Of a stretch of DNA of 46,902 bases, positions 1-7,946 are shown one piece after another; positions within the stretch are counted from its first letter, which is position 1, and every line of letters begins with the position of its first letter. Origin of the DNA: Burkholderiales bacterium (GTDB taxonomy: Bacteria > Pseudomonadota > Gammaproteobacteria > Burkholderiales > SG8-41). Both the position numbers and the translations under genes were made by a program. Location: NCBI GenBank assembly GCA_020854035.1, contig JADZGE010000010.1:1-46902 (forward strand). Direction: 5' to 3'. The notes beneath the pieces were generated by a model. It saw only the letters and a program-made list of their open reading frames with translations, searched no databases and was not told where the DNA came from.

Positions 1-231
1 CCAAACCATGTCTCAGCGCGCATTCAGGTTCAGCAATACGTCTTCGCCACCGAAACCAGCTGCGAAAATCGCATCAATCGTCCGAAAAACGCGTTTACCG
101 GCAAGTTTCATGAATAATGCAGGCTAAACCGGCAAGGTCTCTGTAAGCCGGCGGTCGAAAGACCGGAGACATTCGTGAGCGCCGCATAGCAGTGAAGAGG
201 GCGCCCTTTGGAGTAATAGGGGACGCACCAC
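1..231. other. Left edge, no gene recognised; possible folded segment
   Basis: No convincing reading frame is visible on either strand. Positions 129-170 can fold in two competing ways. CCGGC (129-133) pairs with GCCGG (147-151). Alternatively GTCTC (137-141) pairs with GAGAC (166-170) around a GGTC-GAAA-GACC tetraloop hairpin (153-164). I do not recognise a known riboswitch or ncRNA family, so this is only a description of possible structure. Confidence 0.2.
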
Positions 232-690
232 GTTTTCGTTGCCGCTTGCTTCAACAGCATCCACCCGAACCTCACCGCCACCTACTCGAGCGCGGACCTC
301 GACTTCATCGACCACGCCATTTCCACGAACGGGCAGCCCACGGGCAGCCAGGCGCTCGTCCCGATCGCGGGCGAGCTCGCCATCGGAGGACGGGTACCTT
401 CAATGCCGAGATCCAGGCGGGGGCATTGCTCGCGCAGCGGTACTCCGCGAACGGGCTACTCGCCAGTCTCGCCGACGCGAACGGGAACGCGACGGCGTAC
501 GCCTACGACGGATTCGATCGACTGAGCACGACGACCTACCCGGGCGGGAGCACGGAAGCGCTCACCTACGACGCGAACGACAACATCGTCACGAGAACAA
601 CCCGCGCGAAGGAGACCATTGCACTCACCTACGACAGGGTGGCACCGAGCGAGCCATCACCAGAGGTCGGACTCGAGGTAACGCGCGGGC
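232..690 (+). pseudogene. RHS/YD-repeat protein remnant, frameshifted
   Basis: Two protein-like stretches lie in different frames. From 232 to about 400, one frame reads as an extracellular-type sequence containing LTATYSSADLDFIDHAIST. From about 400, another frame carries YD-repeat motifs such as YSANGLLASLADANGNATAY, YDGFDRLSTTTYP and LTYDANDNIV, typical of RHS/wall-associated proteins. Restoring one base near 398 would join them as GGRVTFNAEIQAG, so I read this as a decaying fragment with a -1 frameshift. There is no start, no core domain and no toxin tip. The YD-like sequence fades at about 640, next to the gdx stop. RHS genes often break up by recombination. Confidence 0.55.
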
Positions 691-691
691 G

Positions 692-1009
692 TCAGGAGAA
701 TTTCAGCCCCGCGATGCCGACGACGATCAGCCCCGCGAAGAACCAGCGCGCGAGGCTCGCCGGCTCGGCGAAGATGAGGACGCCGATCACGAAGGTGCCG
801 ACGGCGCCGATGCCGGTCCACACGGCGTAGGCGGTGCCCATCGGGATCGTGCGCTGCGCGTAGAGTAGGCACGCGCCGCTTGCCACCATGCACAGTATCG
901 CGAACGCGATCCAGCCGTAGCGTGCGCCCTCGCTCGTCCAGCCGAGCTTCAGGCCCACCGGCCAGCCCCACTCGAAGACTCCTGCGATGATCAGCGCGAG
1001 CCAGTCCAT
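692..1009 (-). CDS. gdx: SMR-family guanidinium/quaternary ammonium exporter (Gdx/SugE-like)
   Basis: A 105-residue inner-membrane protein with four predicted helices, the normal size for small multidrug resistance transporters. The first helix has the conserved glutamate in FEWGWPVGLK (residue 13), which carries protons and binds substrate. The GTAYAVWTGIGAVGTFVIG stretch is the Gdx/SugE signature, and the C terminus ends GLIVVGIAGLKFS. Gdx proteins work as dual-topology dimers that swap guanidinium for protons; export of quaternary ammonium compounds is the alternative role for SugE-type members. No guanidine riboswitch is recognisable upstream; the hairpin there belongs to a repeat family. 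It is monocistronic, converging on the RHS remnant. Confidence 0.85.
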   Translation of the reverse strand: MDWLALIIAGVFEWGWPVGLKLGWTSEGARYGWIAFAILCMVASGACLLYAQRTIPMGTAYAVWTGIGAVGTFVIGVLIFAEPASLARWFFAGLIVVGIAGLKFS

Positions 1010-1036
1010 GTCATCGACTTCACCGGCAAGTCACGT

Positions 1037-1065
1037 GGCCGCCGATTCGGCGTCTATCGGCGGCC
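1037..1065. repeat. A-type repeat as a compact perfect hairpin
   Basis: Arms GGCCGCCGAT (1037-1046) and ATCGGCGGCC (1056-1065) pair perfectly around a 9-nt loop. The ATCGGCGGC end is the same as in the A-type repeats near 2.0, 27.6 and 31.0 kb. Seven-base degenerate repeats follow at about 1083-1117 and a B-type repeat at 1171-1200, so the 193-bp gap between gdx and the hydrolase is almost wholly repeat DNA. Confidence 0.6.
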
Positions 1066-1170
1066 AATGGAAGCTCCCAGCCGTCAGCCGCCAGGCGCCA
1101 GTAGTGAGTGGGCAGTAACGACGAACGCGTTTCCACTTCCGCGTGGTTCCGTGACTGCATTCATCCGGCC

Positions 1171-1200
1171 TTCCTCCGCGGGCTCTGCGTCTCCGCGGCC
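1171..1200 (+). repeat. B-type interspersed repeat (CTCCGCGG / CTCTGCG)
   Basis: A copy of CTCCGCGGGCTCTGCG followed by TCTCCGCGG, differing at one base from the copy at 2191-2220. Diverged copies lie at 6101-6129 (reverse) and 6183-6212. It ends two bases before the stop codon of the minus-strand hydrolase gene (1203-1205). Confidence 0.6.
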
Positions 1201-1202
1201 GG

Positions 1203-2000
1203 TCACTTCGAAACAGGGAAGTGACTCGCCAGAAAGCCGAAGAAGTGCCGGTTGAACGCCTCCGGGTTTTCCGCCCAGGGATAATGACCCGAGGCGGGGA
1301 CGACGGCGAATTCGCAACCCCTCACCATGTCCGCCACGCGCCGCATTCCCGCCGGGTGGCCGACCTGGTCGACTTCTCCGGCGACGAGCAGTGCCGGAAC
1401 GTCGATCGCCCGGAAACCCGCGACGGCGTCCGCCTCCGGCATCGTCTGCACCGCTTTCACGGCGGCCTTGACCGTCTCCGGCGGCGTGCGCGAGGCCCAG
1501 TAGCGCACAAGGTCCACCTCCGGGCCGCCCGAGGCCGGCCCCAGCATCGAGTCGACGATCATCCGGTTCGCCGTCACGGGATCGGTGCCGGGCGGCGGCG
1601 GGGCGGTGCGCTTGCGGACGAACTCTTCCTGCTCCTCCTTCGTCCGGTTGCCGAAGTAGCCGATGGTGGACGAGATGACGATGCCGTGCACGCGGTCCGG
1701 GACCTTCAACCGGATGCGCGGCGTGATCTGGCCGCCCATGCTGTGGCCGTGGAACACGTTGCGCCCGGTGCCGAGCGCGCGGATCAACGCAGCGCCCGCC
1801 TCGGCGACGAGATCGAAGCTGAAACGCTCGGGCAGGGCAGAGAGCCCGTAGCCCGGCGCGTCCCAGGCGACGACGCGGTAGCCCCGTGCCACCAGGCGCT
1901 CGGCCTGCGCCCGCCAGTACTCCTTCGAGCCATAGATCCCGTGGAGCAGAAAGACGGTGACCTTGCCGTCACCCGTGACCGTGTAGTCCGGCATTCTCAT
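1203..2000 (-). CDS. Alpha/beta-fold hydrolase
   Basis: A 265-residue protein of the alpha/beta hydrolase superfamily. Oxyanion-hole motif LLHGIYG is at residues 18-24, nucleophile elbow GHSMGG at 85-90 (Ser87), probable acid Asp211 in AGEVDQVG, and base His239 in SGHYPWAENP, in the right order and spacing. There is no signal peptide, so it should be cytoplasmic. Substrate is unknown; relatives include esterases, epoxide/haloalkane hydrolases and C-C bond hydrolases. It lies downstream of an FAH-family enzyme on the same strand, which fits a small catabolic pair for aromatic ring-cleavage products, but 230 bp of repeat DNA separates them. The second Met (residue 3) is an alternative start. 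Confidence 0.85.
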   Translation of the reverse strand: MRMPDYTVTGDGKVTVFLLHGIYGSKEYWRAQAERLVARGYRVVAWDAPGYGLSALPERFSFDLVAEAGAALIRALGTGRNVFHGHSMGGQITPRIRLKVPDRVHGIVISSTIGYFGNRTKEEQEEFVRKRTAPPPPGTDPVTANRMIVDSMLGPASGGPEVDLVRYWASRTPPETVKAAVKAVQTMPEADAVAGFRAIDVPALLVAGEVDQVGHPAGMRRVADMVRGCEFAVVPASGHYPWAENPEAFNRHFFGFLASHFPVSK

Positions 2001-2015
2001 CTCGTTGCCTCGCTA

Positions 2016-2175
2016 TTCAGCCGCCGATACACGCCGATGAACGCCGATGGGCTGGCATCAAGTTCACAAAGGCCCGAAAGCGTGCGAACGACCCCGCGCG
2101 CGTTCTCCCGTTGCCGGCGCACGAACGATCCTCGTGCAGGCAACGATCGGCGTGCATCGGCGTTCATCGGCGGTC
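2016..2175. repeat. A-type inverted repeat pair (CATCGGCGTT arrays)
   Basis: The left arm (2016-2050) begins TTCAGCCGCCGATACACGCC and continues with GATGAACGCCGAT. The right arm (2144-2175) is its inverse, three CATCGGCG units in a row. About 93 bp separate them. The left arm lies 15 bp before the start codon of the minus-strand hydrolase. The same architecture occurs at 27565-27769 and 30966-31216. Confidence 0.75.
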
Positions 2176-2190
2176 GATTCCGGTTGTGGA

Positions 2191-2220
2191 TTTTTCTCCG
2201 CGGGCTCTGCGCCTCCGCGG
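2191..2220 (+). repeat. B-type interspersed repeat
   Basis: CTCCGCGGGCTCTGCG followed by CCTCCGCGG, nearly identical to 1171-1200. It sits 15 bp from the A-type right arm and ends 10 bp before the stop codon of the FAH-family gene. Confidence 0.6.
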
Positions 2221-2229
2221 CAAATCCGG

Positions 2230-3210
2230 CTACGCCCTTGGCTCGTCCACCACCGCGTTCTTGAGAACGCCGATTCCCTCCACCTCCGACTCGATCACGT
2301 CGCCCGCCTGAAGGTACCACGCCGGATTGGCGAGTCCGCCGCCGCCCGGCGAACCGGTTGCGATGACGTCGCCGGGCATGAGCGTCATCTGCGAGAAATA
2401 GGCGACGAGCTTCGCGATCGGCCAGATCATGTCCTTCGTGTTGCCGCTCTGCCGCAGCTCGCCGTTCACGCGCGTGCGAAGCGCGAGGTGCATGGGATCC
2501 GGAATCTCGTCGCGCGTGGTGAGCCACGGCCCCATCGGGCAGAACGTGTCGTGGGTCTTGGCGAGGAAAAGGTGTCCGCCCTGGCGCTCGACCACGGCGA
2601 CGTCTCGCGCCGTGATGTCGTTCACGATGGTGTAGCCGGCGATGACGCCGCAGGCTTCTTCTTCGGCCACGTTCTTGCACTTCTTCCCGATCACGACGGC
2701 GAGCTCGGTTTCGCAGTCGAGCTGGGCGACGCCGGTCGGGCGCACGATGTCGCGCCCGGCGCCGGTCAGCGCGGAGGTGGTCTTGATGAAACCGGCCGGC
2801 ACGCTTCCCGCCTGCCGCCCGGGCGCGCGGGTGTACTCGGGGTAGTTGCGGCCCACCGCGATCAGCTTGGACGGGCGCACCGGCACGTAGAGACGGCAGT
2901 CCGTCGCGGGGAGAAAGAGCGCCTCGCCGTTCAACCCCGCCGTATCGGGAGCGCTGTCCGCGAGCCCAGCGAGATACGTGTAGGCGTCGGCAAGGGCCAG
3001 CCACGCCGGCTCGCCCACGTGGAGGAACTGCGCGAGGTAGGGCGGCATGTAGATCGCGGCGAGGTCGCGCCCCTTCGGGTTCTCCGCCTCCTCGACGAGG
3101 TACAACGCATATCCCGCCCGCAGGTCCGCGATGACGTCATGGCCGACGAACACACCCATGCGCGCGAGCGCTGCCGGCTCATGCCTGCGGCTGTAGCGGA
3201 CGAGCCTCAT
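2230..3210 (-). CDS. Fumarylacetoacetate hydrolase (FAH) family protein
   Basis: A 326-residue protein with the complete FAH-family C-terminal fold. The metal-binding acidic cluster is in LDCETELAVVIGKK. It also has YTIVNDITARD, LAKTHDTFCPMGPWL and MTLMPGDVIATGSPGG, all family hallmarks. The family uses Mg2+ or Mn2+ and includes fumarylpyruvate and acylpyruvate hydrolases, hydratases such as HpcG/MhpD and oxaloacetate decarboxylases. The sequence alone does not pick one. The first ~100 residues are an N-terminal extension common in 2-keto-acid-type members. It is cytoplasmic, and possibly co-functional with the downstream alpha/beta hydrolase. Confidence 0.85.
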   Translation of the reverse strand: MRLVRYSRRHEPAALARMGVFVGHDVIADLRAGYALYLVEEAENPKGRDLAAIYMPPYLAQFLHVGEPAWLALADAYTYLAGLADSAPDTAGLNGEALFLPATDCRLYVPVRPSKLIAVGRNYPEYTRAPGRQAGSVPAGFIKTTSALTGAGRDIVRPTGVAQLDCETELAVVIGKKCKNVAEEEACGVIAGYTIVNDITARDVAVVERQGGHLFLAKTHDTFCPMGPWLTTRDEIPDPMHLALRTRVNGELRQSGNTKDMIWPIAKLVAYFSQMTLMPGDVIATGSPGGGGLANPAWYLQAGDVIESEVEGIGVLKNAVVDEPRA

Positions 3211-3398
3211 GTCGCTCCCCCCGGACAGGTCCTCGTTCGAAACGGCAATGGTAACAGGGGGAGCGCCGGGAAACGGCAGGAGCCGGGAGGCGGAGGCACG
3301 GACGGAACCTGCCCGCGGCGGCGCAGCCTAACGAGCGGGCACGGGGCGAACCCGCTATCATCTGCCCCGCGCCGGATGGTGCGGAAAGAGGGGATGAC

Positions 3399-3998
3399 AT
3401 GGCGAGACTGGTGGCGGCTCTTGTGGCATGGGTCACGTTGCTTGCGGCGGCGGGCGGGCACGCGCAGGAATCCCCCGAAGCGCTCGTCAAGCGGGCCGCG
3501 GACGAGGTGCTCGCGCTGATCAAGGAGACGAAGGATCAGACGAAGCTCGTTGCCGCCGCCGAGTCGAGGATCGTTCCCTACTTCGATTTCACGCGCATGA
3601 CGCGCCTCGCGGCCGGGCGCAACTGGAACCAGGCGAGCCCGGCGCAGCGCGCGGCGCTCGAGAAGGCGTTCCGCACCCTGCTGGTCCGCACCTATACCGT
3701 CGCGCTGTCGCGTACTTCGGGCGAGGCGAAGGTGGACGTGCGTCCGGCGGTGGCCGGCCCCGATCCCGGCGAAGTGGTGGTGAAGACGGTTGCCACCGAG
3801 CCCGGCCGCCAGCCGATCCCGATCGACTACCGCATGGCGAAGGCGGCGGACGGCTGGAAAGTCTACGACGTGACGGTCGAGAACCTGAGCCTCGTCACCA
3901 CCTACCGCGGATCGTTTCAGTCCGAGATCGCGCGCACGGGCATCGACGGGCTCATCAAGGTGATCGAAGAGAGGAACCGGAAGGCTGCGGAGGGCTGA
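3399..3998 (+). CDS. mlaC: MlaC-type periplasmic phospholipid-binding protein
   Basis: A 199-residue protein with an N-terminal signal peptide (VALVAWVTLLAAAGGHAQ). The body is typical of MlaC/Tgt2: ESRIVPYFDFTRMTRLAAGRNWNQASPAQRAAL, then DYRMAKAADGWKVYDVTVENLSLVTTYRGSF. MlaC ferries phospholipids across the periplasm between the outer-membrane MlaA complex and the inner-membrane MlaFEDB importer. The other mla genes are not in the window, so this copy stands alone; hopanoid-associated or paralogous versions are possible. The gene lies 45 bp before the sensor kinase. A TATCAT box at about 3355 could be a -10 element, but no clear -35 is visible. Confidence 0.85.
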   Translation: MARLVAALVAWVTLLAAAGGHAQESPEALVKRAADEVLALIKETKDQTKLVAAAESRIVPYFDFTRMTRLAAGRNWNQASPAQRAALEKAFRTLLVRTYTVALSRTSGEAKVDVRPAVAGPDPGEVVVKTVATEPGRQPIPIDYRMAKAADGWKVYDVTVENLSLVTTYRGSFQSEIARTGIDGLIKVIEERNRKAAEG

Positions 3999-4043
3999 TC
4001 GGCGCGGCTCACGACGCCGGCCGCACAGCATGCCCCGCCACCG

Positions 4044-5540
4044 ATGCGCCCGCGGTATCCACGATCGTTCCCCGCGCTGCTCGTGACGGGGCTCGCCCTC
4101 GTCGCGCTGCCGCTCGTGGTGGCGCTCGTCACCAACACGGTGACGGTGAGCGAGCTTGCCGGCCGCAGCCAGCACGCGGTCCAGCAGGCGGCGCAGGCGA
4201 CGCAGGAGAGCCGGCGGCTCGTGGAGTCGATCGTCGCGCTCGAGCGCACGGCACGGCAGATGGTGATCCTCGGCGATCGCTCGCTCCTCGATGCCTACCA
4301 GGCGAGCCGCGAGCGCCTGGGTGAGGCCGCGGCCGGGATGTCGCGCCTCCCGCTCGACGCCGGCGCGGCGGCGACCCTTGCGCAGATCGTCCGGGAGGAG
4401 CAGTCGATTCACGCCGCGCTCTCGCGGGCCGGCGCGTCCGAGGCCGAGCTCGCCGCGGCGGTGCGCCGGTTCCCGGCGCTGGCGGAGCGGGCCCGCGTGA
4501 TCGCGGCGCGTGCCGCCGAACTGATCGACGGCGAGATCGAGGCGCTGCGCGCGACCGCCGATCGCGCGCAGCGCATCACCTGGTGGCAGCTCCTCGCGCT
4601 GCTGCCGGTCGTCGCCTTCCTCGCGACCGGCTTCACGATACTGATTGCTCGCCCCATCCGCCAGATCGACACCGCGATACGCGCGCTGGGTTCGGGTGCG
4701 CTCGGCTCGCGCGTCACGGTGCGGGGACCGCGGGACCTCGAAGATCTCGGCGAACGGCTCGATTGGCTGCGGCGCCGCCTGCTCGAGCTGGAGGAGCAGA
4801 AGAACCGGTTCCTGCGCCAGGTCTCGCACGAGCTGAAGACGCCGCTCACCGCGGTGCGCGAGGGCGCCGAACTGCTGGCGGGGGAGGTGGTGGGGAAGCT
4901 CACCCCGCAGCAGCTCGAGATCGCGGGTATCCTGCGGCAGAACAGCGTCGAGCTGCAGAAGCAGATCGAAGCGCTGCTCGGCTACGCCGCGAGCCAGTTC
5001 CACAAGGTCGCCCCGGATCGGCGGCCGGTCGCCCTCGCGAGCCTGATCGAACGCGTGGCCGCGGACCAGCGCCTCGCGCTGCGGTCGCGCGGGCTTGAAC
5101 TGAAGGTAGCGTGCACGGCCGGGACGGTCGCGGCCGACCGGGAGATGCTGCGCGTGATGCTGGACAACCTTGTCTCCAACGCGGTCAAGTTCTCGCCGCC
5201 GGGCGGTGTGATCCGCATTCGTGCCGAAGCCGGCGACGCCGGCTTGACGCTGGATGTCGGCGACGAGGGGCCGGGCATTCCGCGCGCGGACCGGGAGCGC
5301 ATTTTCGAGCCCTTCGTGCAAGGCACGCTGCACGCCACCGGCACGGTGTGCGGCACCGGCATCGGCCTCTCGGTCGTAAGGGAGTACGCCGCGGCGCACG
5401 GGGGCACGGCGAAGGTGGTGGAATCCGACCGGGGCGCGTGCATTCGCGTATGCCTGCCGCCGGCCGCCGCGCCCGGGGCCGGCGCCCCGGCGGCCACCGG
5501 CGCCGGGCCCGTACGGATACCCGCGGCGGGCGGGCGATGA
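4044..5540 (+). CDS. glrK: Sensor histidine kinase, GlrK/QseE-like
   Basis: A 498-residue inner-membrane kinase. TM1 lies at about residues 10-30, followed by a mostly helical periplasmic four-helix-type sensor, TM2 around 180-200 (WWQLLALLPVVAFLATGFTI) and a HAMP linker. The H-box is FLRQVSHELKTPL with His262. N-box LDNLVSNAVKFSPPGG, G1 DEGPGIP and G2 GTGIGLSVVREY complete an intact ATPase. The assignment to GlrK rests on the partner genes: a QseG-like lipoprotein overlapping the stop codon, then a GlrR-type sigma-54 activator. In enterobacteria this set senses envelope stress. The C-terminal tail is rich in Ala, Gly and Pro. Confidence 0.85.
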   Translation: MRPRYPRSFPALLVTGLALVALPLVVALVTNTVTVSELAGRSQHAVQQAAQATQESRRLVESIVALERTARQMVILGDRSLLDAYQASRERLGEAAAGMSRLPLDAGAAATLAQIVREEQSIHAALSRAGASEAELAAAVRRFPALAERARVIAARAAELIDGEIEALRATADRAQRITWWQLLALLPVVAFLATGFTILIARPIRQIDTAIRALGSGALGSRVTVRGPRDLEDLGERLDWLRRRLLELEEQKNRFLRQVSHELKTPLTAVREGAELLAGEVVGKLTPQQLEIAGILRQNSVELQKQIEALLGYAASQFHKVAPDRRPVALASLIERVAADQRLALRSRGLELKVACTAGTVAADREMLRVMLDNLVSNAVKFSPPGGVIRIRAEAGDAGLTLDVGDEGPGIPRADRERIFEPFVQGTLHATGTVCGTGIGLSVVREYAAAHGGTAKVVESDRGACIRVCLPPAAAPGAGAPAATGAGPVRIPAAGGR

Positions 5541-6094
5541 ACCGGGGCACGGCGCGCGGCGCGTACGTCGGGGCACGTGTCCCGGCTCGAGCCTGGCCGT
5601 CGCTCGCGTGCGGCCTTCTTCTCGCGGGGTGCCAGCTCTTTCAGCGGGAGCCGGACACGCCGTCGGCGGTGGTGCGGCCCGACGTGCCGGTGGAGGCACC
5701 AGTGGAAGCGCCGTCACCTCCACCGCGCCGCTTGTCGGACACGGAAGCGCTCCTCGCCTATCACGGCCGGTTGCGCCGGCTCGCCGCGGCCGACCTCGCG
5801 CGCGAGCACGACGTTGCGCGGCGGGCGGCGGGCAAGGCGCCGACGGAGCATAACCGCGTGCGCCTGGCGATGATCGTCTCGCTGCCTGGGACGCCGTTCC
5901 AGGACGATACGCGCGCGCTGGGATTGCTCGATCCGGTCGCGCGCAACGGCGAGAGCGAACTCTCTCCCATCGCTTCGCTCCTCTCCACGCACATCCAGGA
6001 GCGGCGCCGGCTCGAAGCGAGCGCGCAGGCGTTGCAGCAGAAGCTCGACGCGCTGCGCACGCTCGAGCGCAGCCTCATCGAGCGCAAGCGGTAG
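5537..6094 (+). CDS. Lipoprotein between glrK and glrR (QseG/YfhG-like position)
   Basis: A 185-residue protein whose ATG overlaps the kinase stop codon (ATGA), so it is translationally coupled. It has an N-terminal signal and lipobox LLLAGC, a Pro-rich linker (PVEAPVEAPSPPPRR), then an all-helical domain ending in a coiled-coil-like segment (RRRLEASAQALQQKLDALRT). Sequence similarity to QseG is not obvious. The call rests on gene order, lipoprotein nature and size, since enterobacterial glrK-qseG-glrR has the same layout. QseG is an outer-membrane lipoprotein that binds the kinase and raises its activity; a similar sensing role is inferred. Confidence 0.7.
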   Translation: MNRGTARGAYVGARVPARAWPSLACGLLLAGCQLFQREPDTPSAVVRPDVPVEAPVEAPSPPPRRLSDTEALLAYHGRLRRLAAADLAREHDVARRAAGKAPTEHNRVRLAMIVSLPGTPFQDDTRALGLLDPVARNGESELSPIASLLSTHIQERRRLEASAQALQQKLDALRTLERSLIERKR

Positions 6095-6100
6095 AACACG

Positions 6101-6212
6101 CCGCGGAGACGCGCAGGCGCAGAGACGGCCAATGAAAGAGACGGACGATTCCATGAAGCATGCGATACGCACGCGACCGAGCTTTCTCCGTGGTCTCTGC
6201 TCCTCCGCGGCC
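6101..6212. repeat. B-type inverted repeat pair
   Basis: Reverse copy at 6101-6129 (inverse reads GTCTCTGCGCCTGCGCG then TCTCCGCGG) and forward copy at 6183-6212 (TTTCTCCGTGGTCTCTGC then TCCTCCGCGG). They are separated by 53 bp and fill the gap between the lipoprotein stop and the glrR GTG start. A transcript could fold the two arms together just ahead of glrR. Confidence 0.6.
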
Positions 6213-6226
6213 ATCCGGGTCTGCGC

Positions 6227-7588
6227 GTGACCGCCGCCTCCCGCAACGACATCCTCGTCGTGGACGACGACCCGGACCTCCTGCGCCTGATCGAGATCCG
6301 GCTGACGGCCGCGGGGTATGGCGTCGCGACGGCGGCGAGCGCGGAGCAGGCCCTCGCGAGGCTGGCGGTCGCGCGGCCGCGACTCGTCATCACCGATCTG
6401 CGCATGGCCGGCATGGACGGCATGGCGCTCTTCGAAGCGGTGCAGGCGCGAGACCCGGCGCTGCCGGTCATCATGCTGACCGCGCACGGGACGATACCGG
6501 ACGCGGTGGCGGCGGTGAAGAGCGGCGTTTTCGGCTATCTCACCAAGCCGTTCGATCCCGGGGAACTGCTTGCGGAAGTCGGGCGCGCGGCGGCGCTCTC
6601 CGGCGGCGCGGCGACGGCGGTCGCGGCCGAGGGCGGGGCGGACTGGCGCGGCGAGATCATCACGCGCAATCCCGCCATGGAGGAGGTGCTGGGACGCGCG
6701 CGGCTCGTCGCCGGCAACGACGCGAGCGTGTTGATCCACGGGGCGTCCGGATCCGGCAAGGAACTCCTCGCGCGGGCCATACACCGTGCGAGTCCGCGCC
6801 GCGACCGGCCGTTCGTCGCCGTGAATTGCGGGGCGATACCGGACGAGCTGCTCGAATCCGAGCTCTTCGGGCACGTGAAAGGGGCGTTCACGGGCGCGGC
6901 GAGCGACCACAGGGGGCTCGTGCAGGCGGCCGACGGCGGCACGCTGCTGCTCGACGAGATCGGCGACATGCCCGCGGCCCTGCAGGTGAAGCTCCTGCGC
7001 GTGCTGCAGGAGCGCGCCGTGCGCCCGGTCGGCTCGACGCAGGAGTGCCCGGTCAACGTGCGGGTGATCTCGGCCACGCATCGCGACCTCGACGCCGAGA
7101 TGGCGCAGGGGCGCTTTCGCGAGGACCTCTACTACCGCCTGAACGTCGTGGCGCTCAGCCTGCCCTCGCTGGGCGAGCGCCGCGAGGACATCCCGCTCCT
7201 CGCGAGCCACTTCCTCGTGCGCCTCGCCGCAAGGTACCGCAAGAGCGTCAACGCGATCGCGCCCGAGGCGATCGAGCGGCTCGTCACGGCGCCGTGGCCG
7301 GGCAACGTGCGCCAGCTCCACAACGTCATCGAGCAGTGCCTGGCGCTTGCCACCACGCCGGTCATCGCGCCGGCGCTCGTCGAGCAGGCGCTCCGCAACG
7401 AAGAAACGGAACTCGATTCCTTCGAAACGGCGCGCCGTGATTTCGAGCGCGACTACCTGACGCGGCTCCTGAAGATCACCGGGGGCAACGTGACGCAGGC
7501 CGCGCGCATGGCGAAGCGCAACCGGACCGAGTTCTACAAGCTGCTGCAGCGGCACAAGCTGGAGGCGAAGCTCTTCAAATCCCGATAA
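6227..7588 (+). CDS. glrR: Sigma-54-dependent response regulator, GlrR-like
   Basis: A 453-residue NtrC-family activator starting at GTG. The receiver domain spans residues 1-125 with acidic pocket VVDDDP and phosphoacceptor Asp57 in VITDLRMAGMDG. The AAA+ domain has Walker A GASGSGKE, the sigma-54 contact loop GAFTGA at 219-224, and Walker B GGTLLLDEIGD. A Fis-type helix-turn-helix closes the protein (TGGNVTQAARMAKRNRTEFY). GlrR works with RpoN and is phosphorylated by GlrK. The control region directly downstream carries a perfect GlrR-type palindrome and a sigma-54 promoter, supporting the family assignment and giving a likely target. Confidence 0.9.
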   Translation: MTAASRNDILVVDDDPDLLRLIEIRLTAAGYGVATAASAEQALARLAVARPRLVITDLRMAGMDGMALFEAVQARDPALPVIMLTAHGTIPDAVAAVKSGVFGYLTKPFDPGELLAEVGRAAALSGGAATAVAAEGGADWRGEIITRNPAMEEVLGRARLVAGNDASVLIHGASGSGKELLARAIHRASPRRDRPFVAVNCGAIPDELLESELFGHVKGAFTGAASDHRGLVQAADGGTLLLDEIGDMPAALQVKLLRVLQERAVRPVGSTQECPVNVRVISATHRDLDAEMAQGRFREDLYYRLNVVALSLPSLGERREDIPLLASHFLVRLAARYRKSVNAIAPEAIERLVTAPWPGNVRQLHNVIEQCLALATTPVIAPALVEQALRNEETELDSFETARRDFERDYLTRLLKITGGNVTQAARMAKRNRTEFYKLLQRHKLEAKLFKSR

Positions 7589-7748
7589 CACGGACGCCTG
7601 CGGCGCCGCTTTATCTGTGCGCGTTCGAACGGACGGGCGAGGGCGAGGCTACCGGATCGGGCTTGCCGTGAGATCGCCCGCCGTTCTACGCGCGCGGGGT
7701 GCAAACGGCACTGGGTCGCCGGCGACCTGACACCAAGGTGGCGCGCTT

Positions 7749-7774
7749 GGGGTCTGACCCCGGGGTCAGACCCC
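7749..7774. repeat. 26-bp perfect palindrome of GGGGTCTGACCCC
   Basis: GGGGTCTGACCCC is followed at once by its own inverse, GGGGTCAGACCCC. The related word AAGACCTGACCCC occurs at 18685-18697 at the edge of the foreign islet. It may be a REP-like mobile palindrome or a transcription-stopping hairpin after glrR. Confidence 0.6.
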
Positions 7775-7809
7775 GGTTGGCCTGCGCTGACCGGTCGTGC
7801 GACCCGGTT

Positions 7810-7827
7810 TGTCGGGGCGATGCGACA
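7810..7827. promoter_or_regulatory. Predicted GlrR binding site (TGTC-N10-GACA)
   Basis: TGTC at 7810-7813 and GACA at 7824-7827 with exactly ten bases between, matching the palindrome described for enterobacterial GlrR. It lies 120 bp upstream of the -24 element, a usual distance for a sigma-54 enhancer, and 220 bp after the glrR stop codon. Confidence 0.65.
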
Positions 7828-7841
7828 AATAATCCACGGTA

Positions 7842-7854
7842 GATCAATAGGTTG
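7842..7854. promoter_or_regulatory. IHF-like site between enhancer and promoter
   Basis: ATCAA-TAGG-TTG matches the ATCAANNNNTTR core of the IHF consensus; the preceding base (G) is off-consensus. Its place between the GlrR-type site and the -24/-12 promoter is where IHF bends DNA at many sigma-54 promoters. The motif is short and could be chance. Confidence 0.4.
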
Positions 7855-7946
7855 CGGTCTCAATCCGGGGGGCGTGTTGCCGGTTGGCGACGTCTGCGAG
7901 CCGCCCCTGCCTTTGCAAGCCATTGATTTAACAAGTTAACGTATCC

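Noticed and set aside
129..170. Known riboswitch at the left edge
   Set aside because: The foldable segment has a GAAA tetraloop, but I could not match it to c-di-GMP, glycine, cobalamin or SAM-type consensus features.
1037..1065. Guanidine riboswitch upstream of the Gdx exporter
   Set aside because: A hairpin is present, but the paired ACGR-type loops of the mini-ykkC class are not, and the arms match the A-type repeat found elsewhere.
3207..5723. 838-codon minus-strand frame over mlaC and glrK
   Set aside because: Antisense shadow; mlaC and the kinase have complete family motifs on the plus strand.
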